Shown here: positions 55,476-64,000 of the stretch, in pieces | How the letters are laid out: each line of letters starts with the position of its first letter | Position numbering within the stretch: position 1 is the stretch's first letter | NCBI RefSeq assembly: GCF_004770745.1 | Contig: NZ_RQGD01000046.1 | Coordinates: 62,001 to 126,000 of the forward strand | From: Leptospira ognonensis | GTDB taxonomy: Bacteria; Spirochaetota; Leptospiria; Leptospirales; Leptospiraceae | DNA length: 64,000 nucleotides | Reading direction: 5' to 3' | The notes under the pieces: model-generated | What the model saw: only the letters and a program-made list of their open reading frames with translations | Database searches by the model: none | Told to the model about the DNA's origin: nothing | Made by a program: the position numbers and the translations under genes

Positions 55476-56470
55476 ATCGAAGAGAGTATATCTTTTTTCT
55501 TTGTTTCAAATTCCTCAGCAGTAATGAGGCCTTGGTCAAGCAGTCCTTTAAGTTTGGCTATCCTTGTTGCTGGATCATTCGCTGGTTGGGCCGCCTGTCC
55601 TCCTCCGCCTTGATTCTGATTCATCATATTGCCCATCATTTGGCCCATATTCATACCCATTCCCATACCCATACCAGCACCCATGGCACCACCACCCTGA
55701 CCTTGGTTTTCAGCTGAAGCTTGGCCGATATCAAACATTTTCTTTTGTTGGTACTTGTCACCTAACATATCTATTTCGAACTTATCGGTGATGATCTTCT
55801 GAATTCTTTGATAATTCGGGTCCGCTTGATCAAAGTTGACAGACGAGACGTTAAACTCCGATAGTTCGAGGCCGTATTTTTCAAATTCCGGGGAAAGCTT
55901 CACTCTACCTGCTGTAGAACTTTCGTCTCGGTATTTGTTGATTTCAACAACAGATGTATTGTTGTTGAGGATGACTTCAGAGATGAAATCTCCAATACTT
56001 CTAACAATATTTGGTTTTAAAAATTCGTCAATGGACTCATTTGTAGTTCTGTTGCCGCCTTTTACTACATTTAATAAAAAAGACCGAGCATCTTTAACAC
56101 GAAATTTATAATCACCAAACGCGCGAATGTTGAGAACAATTTTATACTTAGGATCCTCTAGAGGGATAGGTGTATTCGTTCCCCATTTCATAGCGAAGAT
56201 GGACTTATTTACGTAGTATACTTCTGCTGTAAAAGGAGTTTTTCCGCCGAAGGGAATATTGATAAGTGCTTCAAGCAGAGGGATGTTCCCTGTTTTTAAG
56301 GTATGTGTTCCTGGGCCAAAGGAATCAAGAGCTTTGCCTTCTTTGAAAAAGATGGCTTCGAGATTTTCATCAACGATGAGCTGACCTGCGGTGCTGATGG
56401 CATCTGATGGATATTTCCAGACGATCTCATTAGCGGAACCTTCAAATTTAATACGATCTATGATTGACAT
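55472..56470 (-). CDS. SPFH-domain protein (virion-core/YdjI-like) with SHOCT tail
   Basis: 332 aa. SPFH domain with 'NEIVWKYPSDAISTAGQLIVDENLEAIFF' (in parts), then a glycine/methionine-rich linker (about 255-300) and a C-terminal SHOCT motif ('KLKGLLDQGLITAEEFETKKKDIL', in parts). Such proteins assemble on membranes. Belongs with the zinc-ribbon and PrsW genes. Confidence 0.88.
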   Translation of the reverse strand: MSIIDRIKFEGSANEIVWKYPSDAISTAGQLIVDENLEAIFFKEGKALDSFGPGTHTLKTGNIPLLEALINIPFGGKTPFTAEVYYVNKSIFAMKWGTNTPIPLEDPKYKIVLNIRAFGDYKFRVKDARSFLLNVVKGGNRTTNESIDEFLKPNIVRSIGDFISEVILNNNTSVVEINKYRDESSTAGRVKLSPEFEKYGLELSEFNVSSVNFDQADPNYQRIQKIITDKFEIDMLGDKYQQKKMFDIGQASAENQGQGGGAMGAGMGMGMGMNMGQMMGNMMNQNQGGGGQAAQPANDPATRIAKLKGLLDQGLITAEEFETKKKDILSSI

Positions 56471-56483
56471 TGCTTACTTCCTT

Positions 56484-57014
56484 TTATTTTTTAAGAAAAA
56501 TATTATTTCTAGCTTCAAATTCTTTTTCGATATTTTCTAATGCGGTGATTACATTTTGGATCGCAGATTCCGGATTTTCACTAAACCAAGTGTTAAGTTT
56601 TTGAGTGATATCAAGTTCCAGTAAACCTAGTTTTTCTAATATTCCAAAATCATGTTTCAGTAATGTTTCAAGCTCGGCCGTTGAAGCTTTGAAACCGGCA
56701 CCTAAGCCATTTAAACCATATCCTGCAGAGGAAATTTTCATGATGATTCGATCCAATGCATTGACGGCAGGATTTGTTTTTCCGATATTTTGAATCTGTG
56801 CTTTTGCTACAAAACCTTCTTCTAACTTTCTCAGTGCTTCTTTAAAAGGAGCCAGTCTTCCGACGATCTCTTTTCTCACCAAAGCATCTGTTTTATCAAA
56901 TTCTTGGTTAGCAAATGCTTCTGCAAAGATAGAACTTTCCTTCAAAAATTTTCTGACGGGGCCTTCTTCTGACTTAAATCTCTCTAAGGTTGATGTCAAC
57001 CATGCTTGGTCCAT
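56484..57014 (-). CDS. Helical hypothetical protein of the SPFH operon
   Basis: 176 aa, almost entirely helical, no signal peptide or TM. 'FKEALRKLEEGFVAKAQIQN' and 'LETLLKHDFGILEKLGLLELD' (in parts) suggest a coiled-coil bundle. Sits between the zinc-ribbon and SPFH genes with short gaps (10-14 bp). Family not recognised. Confidence 0.65.
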   Translation of the reverse strand: MDQAWLTSTLERFKSEEGPVRKFLKESSIFAEAFANQEFDKTDALVRKEIVGRLAPFKEALRKLEEGFVAKAQIQNIGKTNPAVNALDRIIMKISSAGYGLNGLGAGFKASTAELETLLKHDFGILEKLGLLELDITQKLNTWFSENPESAIQNVITALENIEKEFEARNNIFLKK

Positions 57015-57023
57015 ATCTATCTC

Positions 57024-58148
57024 CTAATCCTTTTTAACTTCTTCTGCGCCTAACGTATTAATTGAATCACAAGTAATGTAATTAAATATTACACTTTTAT
57101 CTGACTGGTAAGTTACCTTGTTATCGTAAGATTTCCATTTGCCCTGGTCAAACTCACAATCATGCTTTTCACCTGCGGATTCACCTCCGATTTCTTCGAA
57201 ATGAACTAAATATTTTTCCTTTCTTGCTCCTAATCTTTCACATCCGATAGAACCTGAACAGTCACGATAGACTGGCGCCGGCCAATACGGTTCCGGTTCA
57301 ATACCGACTCCTGTTGCAGTGCTGACTCTTTCGTAAGCCCACCTGTCAACTTTGTAATAACATTTTGAATCATAGACGGGCTCGCTCCGATATTTGGTTG
57401 AACAACTTTCGCTTTCGGAATAGGTCCCATCACCGTTATCGGATTTTACAGTATGGCATTCTTCTCCATCAGCAATTTGATTATAGCTTCTAACCTCTGA
57501 TCTACGATCAACACTGTATGCATCGCTCGGCATCGAATCACACCAAGATGAGTCGGAGACGGGTTTGAATTGTTCAATGTCTATGGAACGTGTCCATTCA
57601 TGTTCCGTTAATTTTAGATTAACTTTTTCAGTCCATAAAACACCTATGAGTACGAAACCAACAGAGCCAACTCCCAGAGAACTTAGCATCCAGACGACCC
57701 ACTTGGGAGTTTTTGGATGTGCTTTGATCCATTTCGAATCTTTAAAGGCTAAATCCTCCTTGTTTCCAGCTGTTGAATCGGAATTTGGTGTTTGTTGGTT
57801 GCTAAGATCTAGCTTTGCATTTTGAACACTATCAACCTCGGGAAAGACCCCTTCAATTTGAGACGAACGTCTTGTTACTTCCTTTGCTCCGTCAAGGGCT
57901 CCTCCGCAGTTTCCACAAAAGGTTGATTTCGCTCCGTTTGGAGTTTGACAGAAGGGGCAAACCTTATCTGCTCCGTAGTAAACGTGATCTTGTACAGCAA
58001 CCTTTTCGGAATCAGAAGGAAAATATCTACGGGTGGGATCTTGTGTAGCACCGCAATTAGGACAATGTCGATGAGATTTTCCGAGTAATTTTTTGGAACC
58101 GCAGAATTCACAATCCCAAAGCATTTCATAAATTTTTTCGCCTGCCAT
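57024..58148 (-). CDS. Zinc-ribbon membrane protein
   Basis: About 374 aa from ATG 58148 (TTG 58154 also possible). Three CxxC pairs at the N-terminus: 'CEFCGSKK...CPNCG', 'CPFCQTPNGAKSTFCGNCG' , i.e. zinc-ribbon modules up to about residue 95. One TM helix near residue 170 ('VVWMLSSLGVGSVGFVLIGV', in parts), then a Cys-containing C-terminal domain. First gene of the SPFH/PrsW operon. Confidence 0.8.
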   Translation of the reverse strand: MAGEKIYEMLWDCEFCGSKKLLGKSHRHCPNCGATQDPTRRYFPSDSEKVAVQDHVYYGADKVCPFCQTPNGAKSTFCGNCGGALDGAKEVTRRSSQIEGVFPEVDSVQNAKLDLSNQQTPNSDSTAGNKEDLAFKDSKWIKAHPKTPKWVVWMLSSLGVGSVGFVLIGVLWTEKVNLKLTEHEWTRSIDIEQFKPVSDSSWCDSMPSDAYSVDRRSEVRSYNQIADGEECHTVKSDNGDGTYSESESCSTKYRSEPVYDSKCYYKVDRWAYERVSTATGVGIEPEPYWPAPVYRDCSGSIGCERLGARKEKYLVHFEEIGGESAGEKHDCEFDQGKWKSYDNKVTYQSDKSVIFNYITCDSINTLGAEEVKKD

Positions 58149-58227
58149 CGCCAAGTTTTATCTAAGAAAATCGTAATTTTGCAAGAAAAATATTTCAATT
58201 CTTCAGTAATGAGTATAAAATCGATTT

Positions 58228-60081
58228 ATGATTCAACATCGAATGAAAGGATCGCGCGTTTTAGTAAATGTTTTTGCGATTCTAGTAACTTTTTTATGCT
58301 TTGCCTATGTTTTTTCCTCACAGACTATCGCAAGCAACCTTGAACATCCTTTAGACAAATTGTATAAAAAAATCTCACCAAATATAAAGGTGGCCGATGA
58401 CTCCGTCGTCTTACGGAGATTAGCTTTGCATTTAAAAGGAACCATCCCTTCACCCGGAGAATTATTAGACTTTGAAAAAGAAAATCAAGAAACCCGTGTC
58501 ACCCATTATACAGTAAATTATCTAAGAGATCCGAGCTTTGCAGAATATTGGGGAATTAAATTTTCCTCGATGCTTCGAGATAAAACGAAAGGACGAAAGA
58601 TTCTAACGGGAGCATTTTTTAAGTACTTGGCGGAATCTCTACATATGAATAAGGGATATGACGTTTTGGTAACAGAAATGATCAATTCCAAAGGAAACTT
58701 AATTGAAAATCCGGCGACTGGCTTTTATCTTCGGGATAACGGTGATCCCTTACAAGTTGCAGAATACGTTGGAAGATTGTTTTACGCCAAACGAGTAGGA
58801 TGTGCGAGGTGTCATGATCATCCATACATTTCTAACTACACCAGAAGAGACTACTATGGGTTAGCTGCTTTTTTTAGCCAACAATATGTGAGAGATGGAA
58901 GTTGGGATCCTGAAAAATTTAAAGGTAAAGATGTGGCCTATGTACCACGGGAGCTTGAGGAGCACCTTCCAACCGCCGAAATGAAATCCCTGCAGGATAA
59001 AAACGGTGAATGGAATCGAGAAAATTGGAATCAATGGAGTGATGCAGATCGTAAAGCCTATCAAAAGAAATTCGAATTGGCGCATGCTACCGTTTATATA
59101 CAACCTAAACTTGGACTGCGCTTTCCGCATACTGATGATGCGCCAGGTGGAGATCTAGTTAGGCCTAAATTTTTAGATGGTGTCGAAGCTAAATTGAAAC
59201 CAGGAGATGACAGGAGAAAGGTATTTTCTGACTGGCTTACCGATAAGAAGAATGATCGATTTAGGAAAGTAATTATAAATCGTGTTTGGACAAGCCTAAT
59301 GGGTTGGAGTTTTTTTACTCCGTTAGATGATTGGAATGAAGATACAGAAGTAACAGGAAAAGCAATTTTAGATCATTTAGATAACGTTTTTTTGAAACAA
59401 AATTTTCGAATCAAAGACTTAATCCTTTATATTGTCACCTCAAATGCTTATGCTAGGTCTTATCCAAAATCTAAGGATAAAGATGTCCAGGATAAAATCA
59501 GGTACTTCACATCACAAAGATTAGATGCTGATCAATTACTAAATTCGATGATTAAAGCGTCAAATTCACTCTCGTTAGGCAGTGTCAATGAGCGCAAAGT
59601 TATTCCATTTGATCATTCTGGAAACTTGAACCATGTCGATCTTGTTGGTATAGGTAACATTCGCATCCCTAAAGAACAGGCAAAAGATATAACCAGTGCA
59701 GCAGAAATTGAACATCCTGCTCCTTACTCCTCCTTCTTATCTGTATTTGGCACTGGGAACCGAGTAGACATTTCCGACGATTTTTCAGAAATAACCATCG
59801 AACAGGTATTAACTCTTATGAATGGAAGAGTATCAAGTAAATTAACATGGGAGTTTGGAGGCAATGATTCGCTACCAAAAAGAAAATTTGAAGAAACCAA
59901 ATCTATGTCAAAGACTATAGACTATGTATATTTTTCTCTATTGGGTCGACATATCAATCCTACTGAATCAGATAAAATTTTCAAAAAATTGATTAAATCA
60001 GAACAAGTTTACGATAGAGAGCTCATTCAAGATCTTTGCTGGGCCATTTTGAACAGTCAGGAATTTTTACATGTCAACTAA
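58228..60081 (+). CDS. DUF1549/DUF1553 protein with CxxCH motif
   Basis: 617 aa. N-terminal signal/TM, then 'VLRRLALHLKGTIPSPGELLDF' and 'FYAKRVGCARCHDHPYISNY' (in parts), with CARCH as a possible haem-c site, the DUF1549 core. DUF1553-type features follow ('YARSYPKSK', 'FTSQRLDADQLLNSMI'). These families are known mainly from planctomycetes. The stop overlaps the next gene by 11 nt. Confidence 0.85.
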   Translation: MIQHRMKGSRVLVNVFAILVTFLCFAYVFSSQTIASNLEHPLDKLYKKISPNIKVADDSVVLRRLALHLKGTIPSPGELLDFEKENQETRVTHYTVNYLRDPSFAEYWGIKFSSMLRDKTKGRKILTGAFFKYLAESLHMNKGYDVLVTEMINSKGNLIENPATGFYLRDNGDPLQVAEYVGRLFYAKRVGCARCHDHPYISNYTRRDYYGLAAFFSQQYVRDGSWDPEKFKGKDVAYVPRELEEHLPTAEMKSLQDKNGEWNRENWNQWSDADRKAYQKKFELAHATVYIQPKLGLRFPHTDDAPGGDLVRPKFLDGVEAKLKPGDDRRKVFSDWLTDKKNDRFRKVIINRVWTSLMGWSFFTPLDDWNEDTEVTGKAILDHLDNVFLKQNFRIKDLILYIVTSNAYARSYPKSKDKDVQDKIRYFTSQRLDADQLLNSMIKASNSLSLGSVNERKVIPFDHSGNLNHVDLVGIGNIRIPKEQAKDITSAAEIEHPAPYSSFLSVFGTGNRVDISDDFSEITIEQVLTLMNGRVSSKLTWEFGGNDSLPKRKFEETKSMSKTIDYVYFSLLGRHINPTESDKIFKKLIKSEQVYDRELIQDLCWAILNSQEFLHVN

Positions 60082-61390
60082 CATTCGATCTATCGAAAGA
60101 AAATTATTTTTAAAACGAAGTTTGGCCCTATTAAGCGCCGCCTTTATTACCTCTGGTGTATCGAGTCTATCTGGTGCCGAAGAGAATGAGGAAGAGGCAG
60201 AATTCACGCATAAATCCCCCGTCAAATCGATCATATTTATCAATATGGAAGGAGGAATGAGTCATGTGGATACCTTAGATCCAAAATCAAATAGCTCGTT
60301 TTCTAAAGTTTCTTCTTCCATTAACGGGATTAGCTTGCTTGAACCTTTCTCGAAAACAGCAGGTCAACTTAAACATTTAGGTATCATCAGAAGTACTTGG
60401 AGTGAGGATGGTGACCATGCGTTCGGACAGTACTTACTAAATACAGGATACCGTATGCCGGAAGGAATGGGTTTTCCTGATATACCGCATTTTGGTTCCA
60501 TCTTCGCTTTTGCGAAAAAACGAAAAACAAAAGAATCCTATTTTCCGAGTTATGTGACCATGGGTGGGCGAAATGGTCGCATCGGAAATTCGGGATTTTT
60601 AGGAGTTCCATATTCTGGATTTCATATAGGCAATTTAGATAACGCAATCTTACATCTGTCTCCTGCTCTCGGAAAGTACAAAGGAGAGAGGTTGATGCGA
60701 AGACAGGATATTCTTTCGATCATGAATGAGGAATTTCGTGCACATAACAAATCCTCTCAATTGAAAACTTGGTCAGAAATGGTGAATGCCGCAGAAGAAT
60801 TTCGGAATTCGGCTGATTTAGCTAGCTTCGATATAACAAAAGAGCCAGAGGCGATGCGGGCGAGATATGGAAATTCTTGGCAAGGAAAAGCATGTTTGAT
60901 GGCCAAACGACTCGCCGAGAAAGAAGTTCCTTTCATTCAAATTACGATTGGGGGTTGGGATACGCATAACAATAATAAAGCGCAAATAGCCAAAATTATG
61001 AATGATTCAGACCAAGGGATCTCGGCATTGATTGAAGATCTCGCTGCCAGTGGTCTGCTTAACCAGACAGTCTTTTTTCTAAGTTCGGAATTTGGAAGGA
61101 CACCGGATGTCGGCTCAAGAGATGGAAGAGACCACCATCCAAGAGTTTGGACCTCCCTATTAGGCGGGGGACCATTTCAGAAAGGTTTTGTTTTAGGAGA
61201 ATCGGATGAGAAAGGAGAAAGGCCTGCAAAAAATACGACTGCCTATCACGTCAGAGATATCATAGCCTCGATCCATCATGCCTCAGGAGTAGATACCGAA
61301 GCAAGCCTCACAAATTCATTTGGTAGACCTTTCCCGATTTCGCCAAGAAGTTCAAAAATCATCGAAGATATTATGAATCTTCCAGATTAG
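60071..61390 (+). CDS. DUF1501 family protein
   Basis: 439 aa. A twin-Arg-free signal-like N-terminus ('FLKRSLALLSAAFITSGV') leads into the DUF1501 domain, an alkaline-phosphatase/sulfatase-like fold: 'SIIFINMEGGMSHVDTLDPK' (in parts), 'GGWDTHNNN', and 'SSEFGRTPDVGSRDGRDHHP'. Pairs with the DUF1549 protein in most genomes. Substrate unknown. Confidence 0.88.
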   Translation: MSTNIRSIERKLFLKRSLALLSAAFITSGVSSLSGAEENEEEAEFTHKSPVKSIIFINMEGGMSHVDTLDPKSNSSFSKVSSSINGISLLEPFSKTAGQLKHLGIIRSTWSEDGDHAFGQYLLNTGYRMPEGMGFPDIPHFGSIFAFAKKRKTKESYFPSYVTMGGRNGRIGNSGFLGVPYSGFHIGNLDNAILHLSPALGKYKGERLMRRQDILSIMNEEFRAHNKSSQLKTWSEMVNAAEEFRNSADLASFDITKEPEAMRARYGNSWQGKACLMAKRLAEKEVPFIQITIGGWDTHNNNKAQIAKIMNDSDQGISALIEDLAASGLLNQTVFFLSSEFGRTPDVGSRDGRDHHPRVWTSLLGGGPFQKGFVLGESDEKGERPAKNTTAYHVRDIIASIHHASGVDTEASLTNSFGRPFPISPRSSKIIEDIMNLPD

Positions 61391-61498
61391 CGGAGGTTAG
61401 GCTAAGTATCTTATGAATTTCTTCTCATTTGGGGTGTGTTCCATTAGGACTAGGGGTCAAAAGGAACACGAATTTTTCCTTTTCTAAATTGGACAAGT

Positions 61499-62548
61499 AT
61501 GGAAACTGTTCCTTGTCATATGAAAAAAGCACTGATTACAGGTATCACTGGGCAAGACGGCTCCTATCTTGCAGAACTTTTATTGGAAAAAGGTTACGAG
61601 GTTCACGGCATCGTGCGTCGGACGAGCCTCTTCAATCGAAATCGGATCGAACATCTCCATTCTAACCCTAAATTAGTCCTCCATTACGGGGACATGACGG
61701 ATTCATCCAATTTAAACAGAATTTTAGAAAAAATCCAGCCATCTGAGATCTACAATCTTGCGGCACAATCACACGTGCAGGTTTCCTTTGAGGTTCCAGA
61801 GTATACGGCAGAAGTAGATGCTGTGGGAACGCTTCGTATTTTAGACGCGATCAAACAAACCGGGATCCAGTCAAAATTTTACCAGGCTTCTACCTCGGAG
61901 CTTTACGGATTGGTGCAAGAAGTCCCGCAAACGGAAAAAACGCCTTTTTATCCAAGATCCCCCTACGCAGTCGCAAAATTATATGCCTATTGGGCGGTAG
62001 TAAACTACCGGGAGGCGTATGGACTTCATGCCTCTAATGGGATTCTCTTCAATCATGAATCCCCAAGAAGAGGAGAAACGTTTGTCACACGCAAGGTCAC
62101 TCTTGGTGTAGCGGCAGTAAAGGCGGGCAAGCTCTCGCACATCACTATGGGAAACATTGATTCCAAGAGAGATTGGGGCTACGCTCCCGACTACGTGCAA
62201 ATGATGTGGATGATGCTCCAAAAAGACCATGCAGATGACTATGTCGTTGCGACCAATGAAACTCACACGGTTCGAGAATTCATTGAAGAGTCTTTTAAAA
62301 TTGCGGGATACGAAATTATTTGGGAAGGAAAGGCAGACTCAGAAGTCGGCAAAGATAAAAAATCGGGACAGGTTTTGATCAAAATCGATCCGAAGTATTA
62401 CCGCCCTACGGAAGTTGAACTTTTGATCGGAAATCCAGCCAAGGCAAAAGAAAAGTTAGGTTGGGAGCCAAAAGTTAAGTTTAAAGAATTAGTTAGGATT
62501 ATGACAGAGGCTGATCTGGCAACCTATCAGTTAAAGCCAGAAGCCTAA
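61499..62548 (+). CDS. gmd: GDP-mannose 4,6-dehydratase
   Basis: 349 aa. '[20 protein letters not shown]' is the NADP-binding Rossmann motif and '[15 protein letters not shown]' holds the catalytic YxxxK; '[21 protein letters not shown]' (in parts) and '[17 protein letters not shown]' are GMD-typical. The ATG at 61520 (MKKALITG) also fits; 61499 has GGAC upstream. Makes GDP-4-keto-6-deoxymannose for envelope sugars (fucose, rhamnose or perosamine routes). Confidence 0.95.
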   Translation: METVPCHMKKALITGITGQDGSYLAELLLEKGYEVHGIVRRTSLFNRNRIEHLHSNPKLVLHYGDMTDSSNLNRILEKIQPSEIYNLAAQSHVQVSFEVPEYTAEVDAVGTLRILDAIKQTGIQSKFYQASTSELYGLVQEVPQTEKTPFYPRSPYAVAKLYAYWAVVNYREAYGLHASNGILFNHESPRRGETFVTRKVTLGVAAVKAGKLSHITMGNIDSKRDWGYAPDYVQMMWMMLQKDHADDYVVATNETHTVREFIEESFKIAGYEIIWEGKADSEVGKDKKSGQVLIKIDPKYYRPTEVELLIGNPAKAKEKLGWEPKVKFKELVRIMTEADLATYQLKPEA

Positions 62549-62564
62549 GTAAAAGTTTTTAAAG

Positions 62565-62601
62565 TCAGTTTTTCGAATTCTTTTAGAGTCCGAAAAACTG
62601 A
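62565..62601. terminator. Bidirectional terminator
   Basis: Perfect 11-bp stem TCAGTTTTTCG/CGAAAAACTGA (62565-62575, 62591-62601) between convergent gmd and STAS genes, overlapping the STAS C-terminus. Confidence 0.65.
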
Positions 62602-62888
62602 TCTAACATTAGTTTTTTTAAGGTCTCTTTGAGTTTATCTTGGATGTTGACGATCTTGACGGTCATCTTCTTCTCGTCTGCCTTATTCTTAAATGAGAGC
62701 AATCTTGAGATTCCTAATGAACTCACGATGACTACCTTTTCAAGATCTAGGAAAACTTCAGTCACAGCTTTTTCCAAAGTTGAATTTAAGACTTCTCTTA
62801 GTTCAGCAGAGTTTCCATCCAAAATCTGATCCATAAATTTTATGCGAATGGTCTGACCTTTTTCTTCAATTTGAATTTTTTCGTTCAT
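62583..62888 (-). CDS. STAS-domain anti-sigma-factor antagonist
   Basis: 101 aa, one STAS domain. 'VFLDLEKVVIVSSLGISRLLSF' (in parts) contains the phosphorylatable Ser in 'VSSLGIS', the SpoIIAA/RsbV signature. Takes part in partner-switching control of sigma factors or related kinases. Confidence 0.85.
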   Translation of the reverse strand: MNEKIQIEEKGQTIRIKFMDQILDGNSAELREVLNSTLEKAVTEVFLDLEKVVIVSSLGISRLLSFKNKADEKKMTVKIVNIQDKLKETLKKLMLDQFFGL

Positions 62889-62942
62889 TGTGGTTTGTCC
62901 CTATAAATAAAGAAATCTATCTGCAAGATAGCAAGAAGAAAT

Positions 62943-64000
62943 TTATTTTAACTTCTTCAGTTTATTTTCCATATTTGCTTTTTTATGATAGAATTGGACG
63001 AGTTTTTCTAGCTCTGCCATATCAGAACATACGATTTTTCCCATTTCAAGTCGGATAAATTTGTTTTGTTTCATGATCTCTGCAATGAGTAACTCATCTT
63101 TCGGATCCGTTAGGCCCACCATTTTCAATAAGTCTTTGGTTCCGATTTCAAAATTATAGGCCTGTTTTTGAGCGATTTTGACACGATTTTTCTCACTTAA
63201 CGTCATAAGCGTGTCAACGATTCGTGCCTGAGAGTCTTTCAACAGTAAATTTGCTAACTGCTTGTATGCGGTCCATATCCTTTCGGAGAGTAGGGTGATC
63301 AAACGAGTCGCAAGTTGCGGTTGTGCTTTTACCATTCCTTCAAAGTTCGCTTTGTTTATGGCAAGAAGTTCCACATCACCAGAGGCAATGGCCGATGCAG
63401 ATCTAGGTTTGTTATCAAGGATGGCCATCTCCCCGAAGATATCTCCCGTATTTAATACCGCGAGCATGACTTCGTTTTGGTTTACAATTTTGGAGATTTT
63501 TACCTTTCCACTTTGGAGAATGAAAAGCTCTCTGCCTGGTTCATGTTCACAAAAGATCATTTCATTGTCTTTGTAGTTTCGATTGAACTTGGTATAGTCA
63601 ATGACGGCGCCTTGGAATGGCTGGTTCATTGTTTGTAATCGCAATTTGGCCTGAGGGACAAATTGTCCACTAGGTAAATGTTTCAGATAACTTTGATATG
63701 CGAAAGTAGCATGTGCTGTGTTCTGCAATTGGAAATAGTATTCTCCAATTTTGAAGAGTTCGTTAGGATCCTCTTCGACAGCATTCCGAAAGGAGAGTCG
63801 AGTGATCGTCGTATCAAACTGGCGCAACTTCATAGAGAAGAAGCGAATGATGTTCATCGCTACAGCCGTTGATTTTTGAATGAGCGTGCCGAACTGGTCG
63901 TAGCTGACTGAGATTAAAGATACGCTTGTTAAAGAGGTAGCAGATTCAATTTGTGCATGCTGGCTCATAGCAGCAACAACGCCAAAAAAATCACCTGGCC
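62943..64000 (-). CDS. Double cyclic-nucleotide-binding-domain protein (5' end cut)
   Basis: The minus frame stays open to the right edge: bases before the ATG at 63968 read 'PGDFFGVVAAMSQHAQIESA', the PBC core of a cNMP-binding domain. So the real N-terminus lies outside the window and M at 63968 is internal. A TPR-like stretch follows ('FKIGEYYFQLQNTAHATFAYQSYLK', in parts), then a second cNMP domain ('LFILQSGKVKISKIV', 'GDIFGEMAILDNKPRSASA', in parts) and a winged-helix-like C-terminus. A regulator; the ligand is not certain. Confidence 0.85.
   Translation of the reverse strand, partial: PGDFFGVVAAMSQHAQIESATSLTSVSLISVSYDQFGTLIQKSTAVAMNIIRFFSMKLRQFDTTITRLSFRNAVEEDPNELFKIGEYYFQLQNTAHATFAYQSYLKHLPSGQFVPQAKLRLQTMNQPFQGAVIDYTKFNRNYKDNEMIFCEHEPGRELFILQSGKVKISKIVNQNEVMLAVLNTGDIFGEMAILDNKPRSASAIASGDVELLAINKANFEGMVKAQPQLATRLITLLSERIWTAYKQLANLLLKDSQARIVDTLMTLSEKNRVKIAQKQAYNFEIGTKDLLKMVGLTDPKDELLIAEIMKQNKFIRLEMGKIVCSDMAELEKLVQFYHKKANMENKLKKLK

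Noticed and set aside
62943..63968. Start at the ATG at 63968 for the cNMP protein
   Set aside because: Upstream codons to the window edge continue the same cNMP-domain motif, so the gene is cut, not started there.

Overview
The window looks like chromosomal DNA of a Leptospira, probably from a saprophytic or environmental clade (inference). The base composition is AT-rich. The tmRNA tag reads ANNEFALAA. Many lipoproteins have relaxed spirochaetal lipoboxes. Other typical signs are 7TMR-DISM/AraC regulators, cyclic-nucleotide-domain proteins and large beta-propeller lipoproteins. Gene order is mosaic, with short operons on both strands. No complete prophage, transposase, CRISPR array, integrase or rRNA was seen.

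Layout. 1-12.5 kb: a lipoprotein cut by the left edge, an ArsR/SRPBCC pair with a palindromic operator over the ArsR start codon, a metallo-beta-lactamase-fold hydrolase, SelO, a membrane protein plus DUF2855 protein, glutamate dehydrogenase, a large membrane protein, a decayed cytochrome and a REC-PAS-PAS-PAS protein. 12.9-20.4 kb: two very large surface lipoproteins (Ig-like/FN3 and NHL/LamG) and a smaller one. 20.5-25.9 kb: an AraC-type membrane regulator, two outer-membrane-like proteins, a DUF4386-like protein, two broken genes and a MarR regulator.

25.98-33.25 kb is the accessory region. Three direct copies of a 121-bp repeat (two identical, one about 79% identical) bracket small gene blocks: a BNR-repeat lipoprotein plus DoxX, then HxlR/SDR/quinone-oxidoreductase, ArsR/SRPBCC and a glutathione S-transferase truncated at the repeat edge. 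Next comes about 0.65 kb of GC-rich, hairpin-rich non-coding DNA with two related modules, lying directly against the 3' end of the tmRNA gene (ssrA, minus strand). A 19-bp copy of the tmRNA 3' end marks a probable attachment-site scar.

33.3-42.8 kb: a five-gene, tightly overlapping operon with an orphan MotB-like protein, a BNR-like lipoprotein, a 7TMR-DISM/AraC sensor overlapping a glycerol facilitator, malic enzyme, and a phasin preceded by two PhaR-like palindromes. 42.9-51.4 kb: an ExbB-ExbD-ExbD-TonB energy-transduction cluster, a cobalamin-type binding protein, TrkA/TrkH potassium uptake and an adenosine deaminase family enzyme. 51.4-64 kb: a MATE exporter, a cNMP/patatin phospholipase, a zinc-ribbon/SPFH/PrsW operon, a DUF1549/DUF1501 pair, GDP-mannose dehydratase, a STAS protein and a double cNMP-domain protein cut by the right edge.

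Most genes are ordinary metabolism, transport and envelope functions. The parts least explained by known families are the 121-bp repeat with its gene blocks and the structured GC-rich modules beside ssrA.
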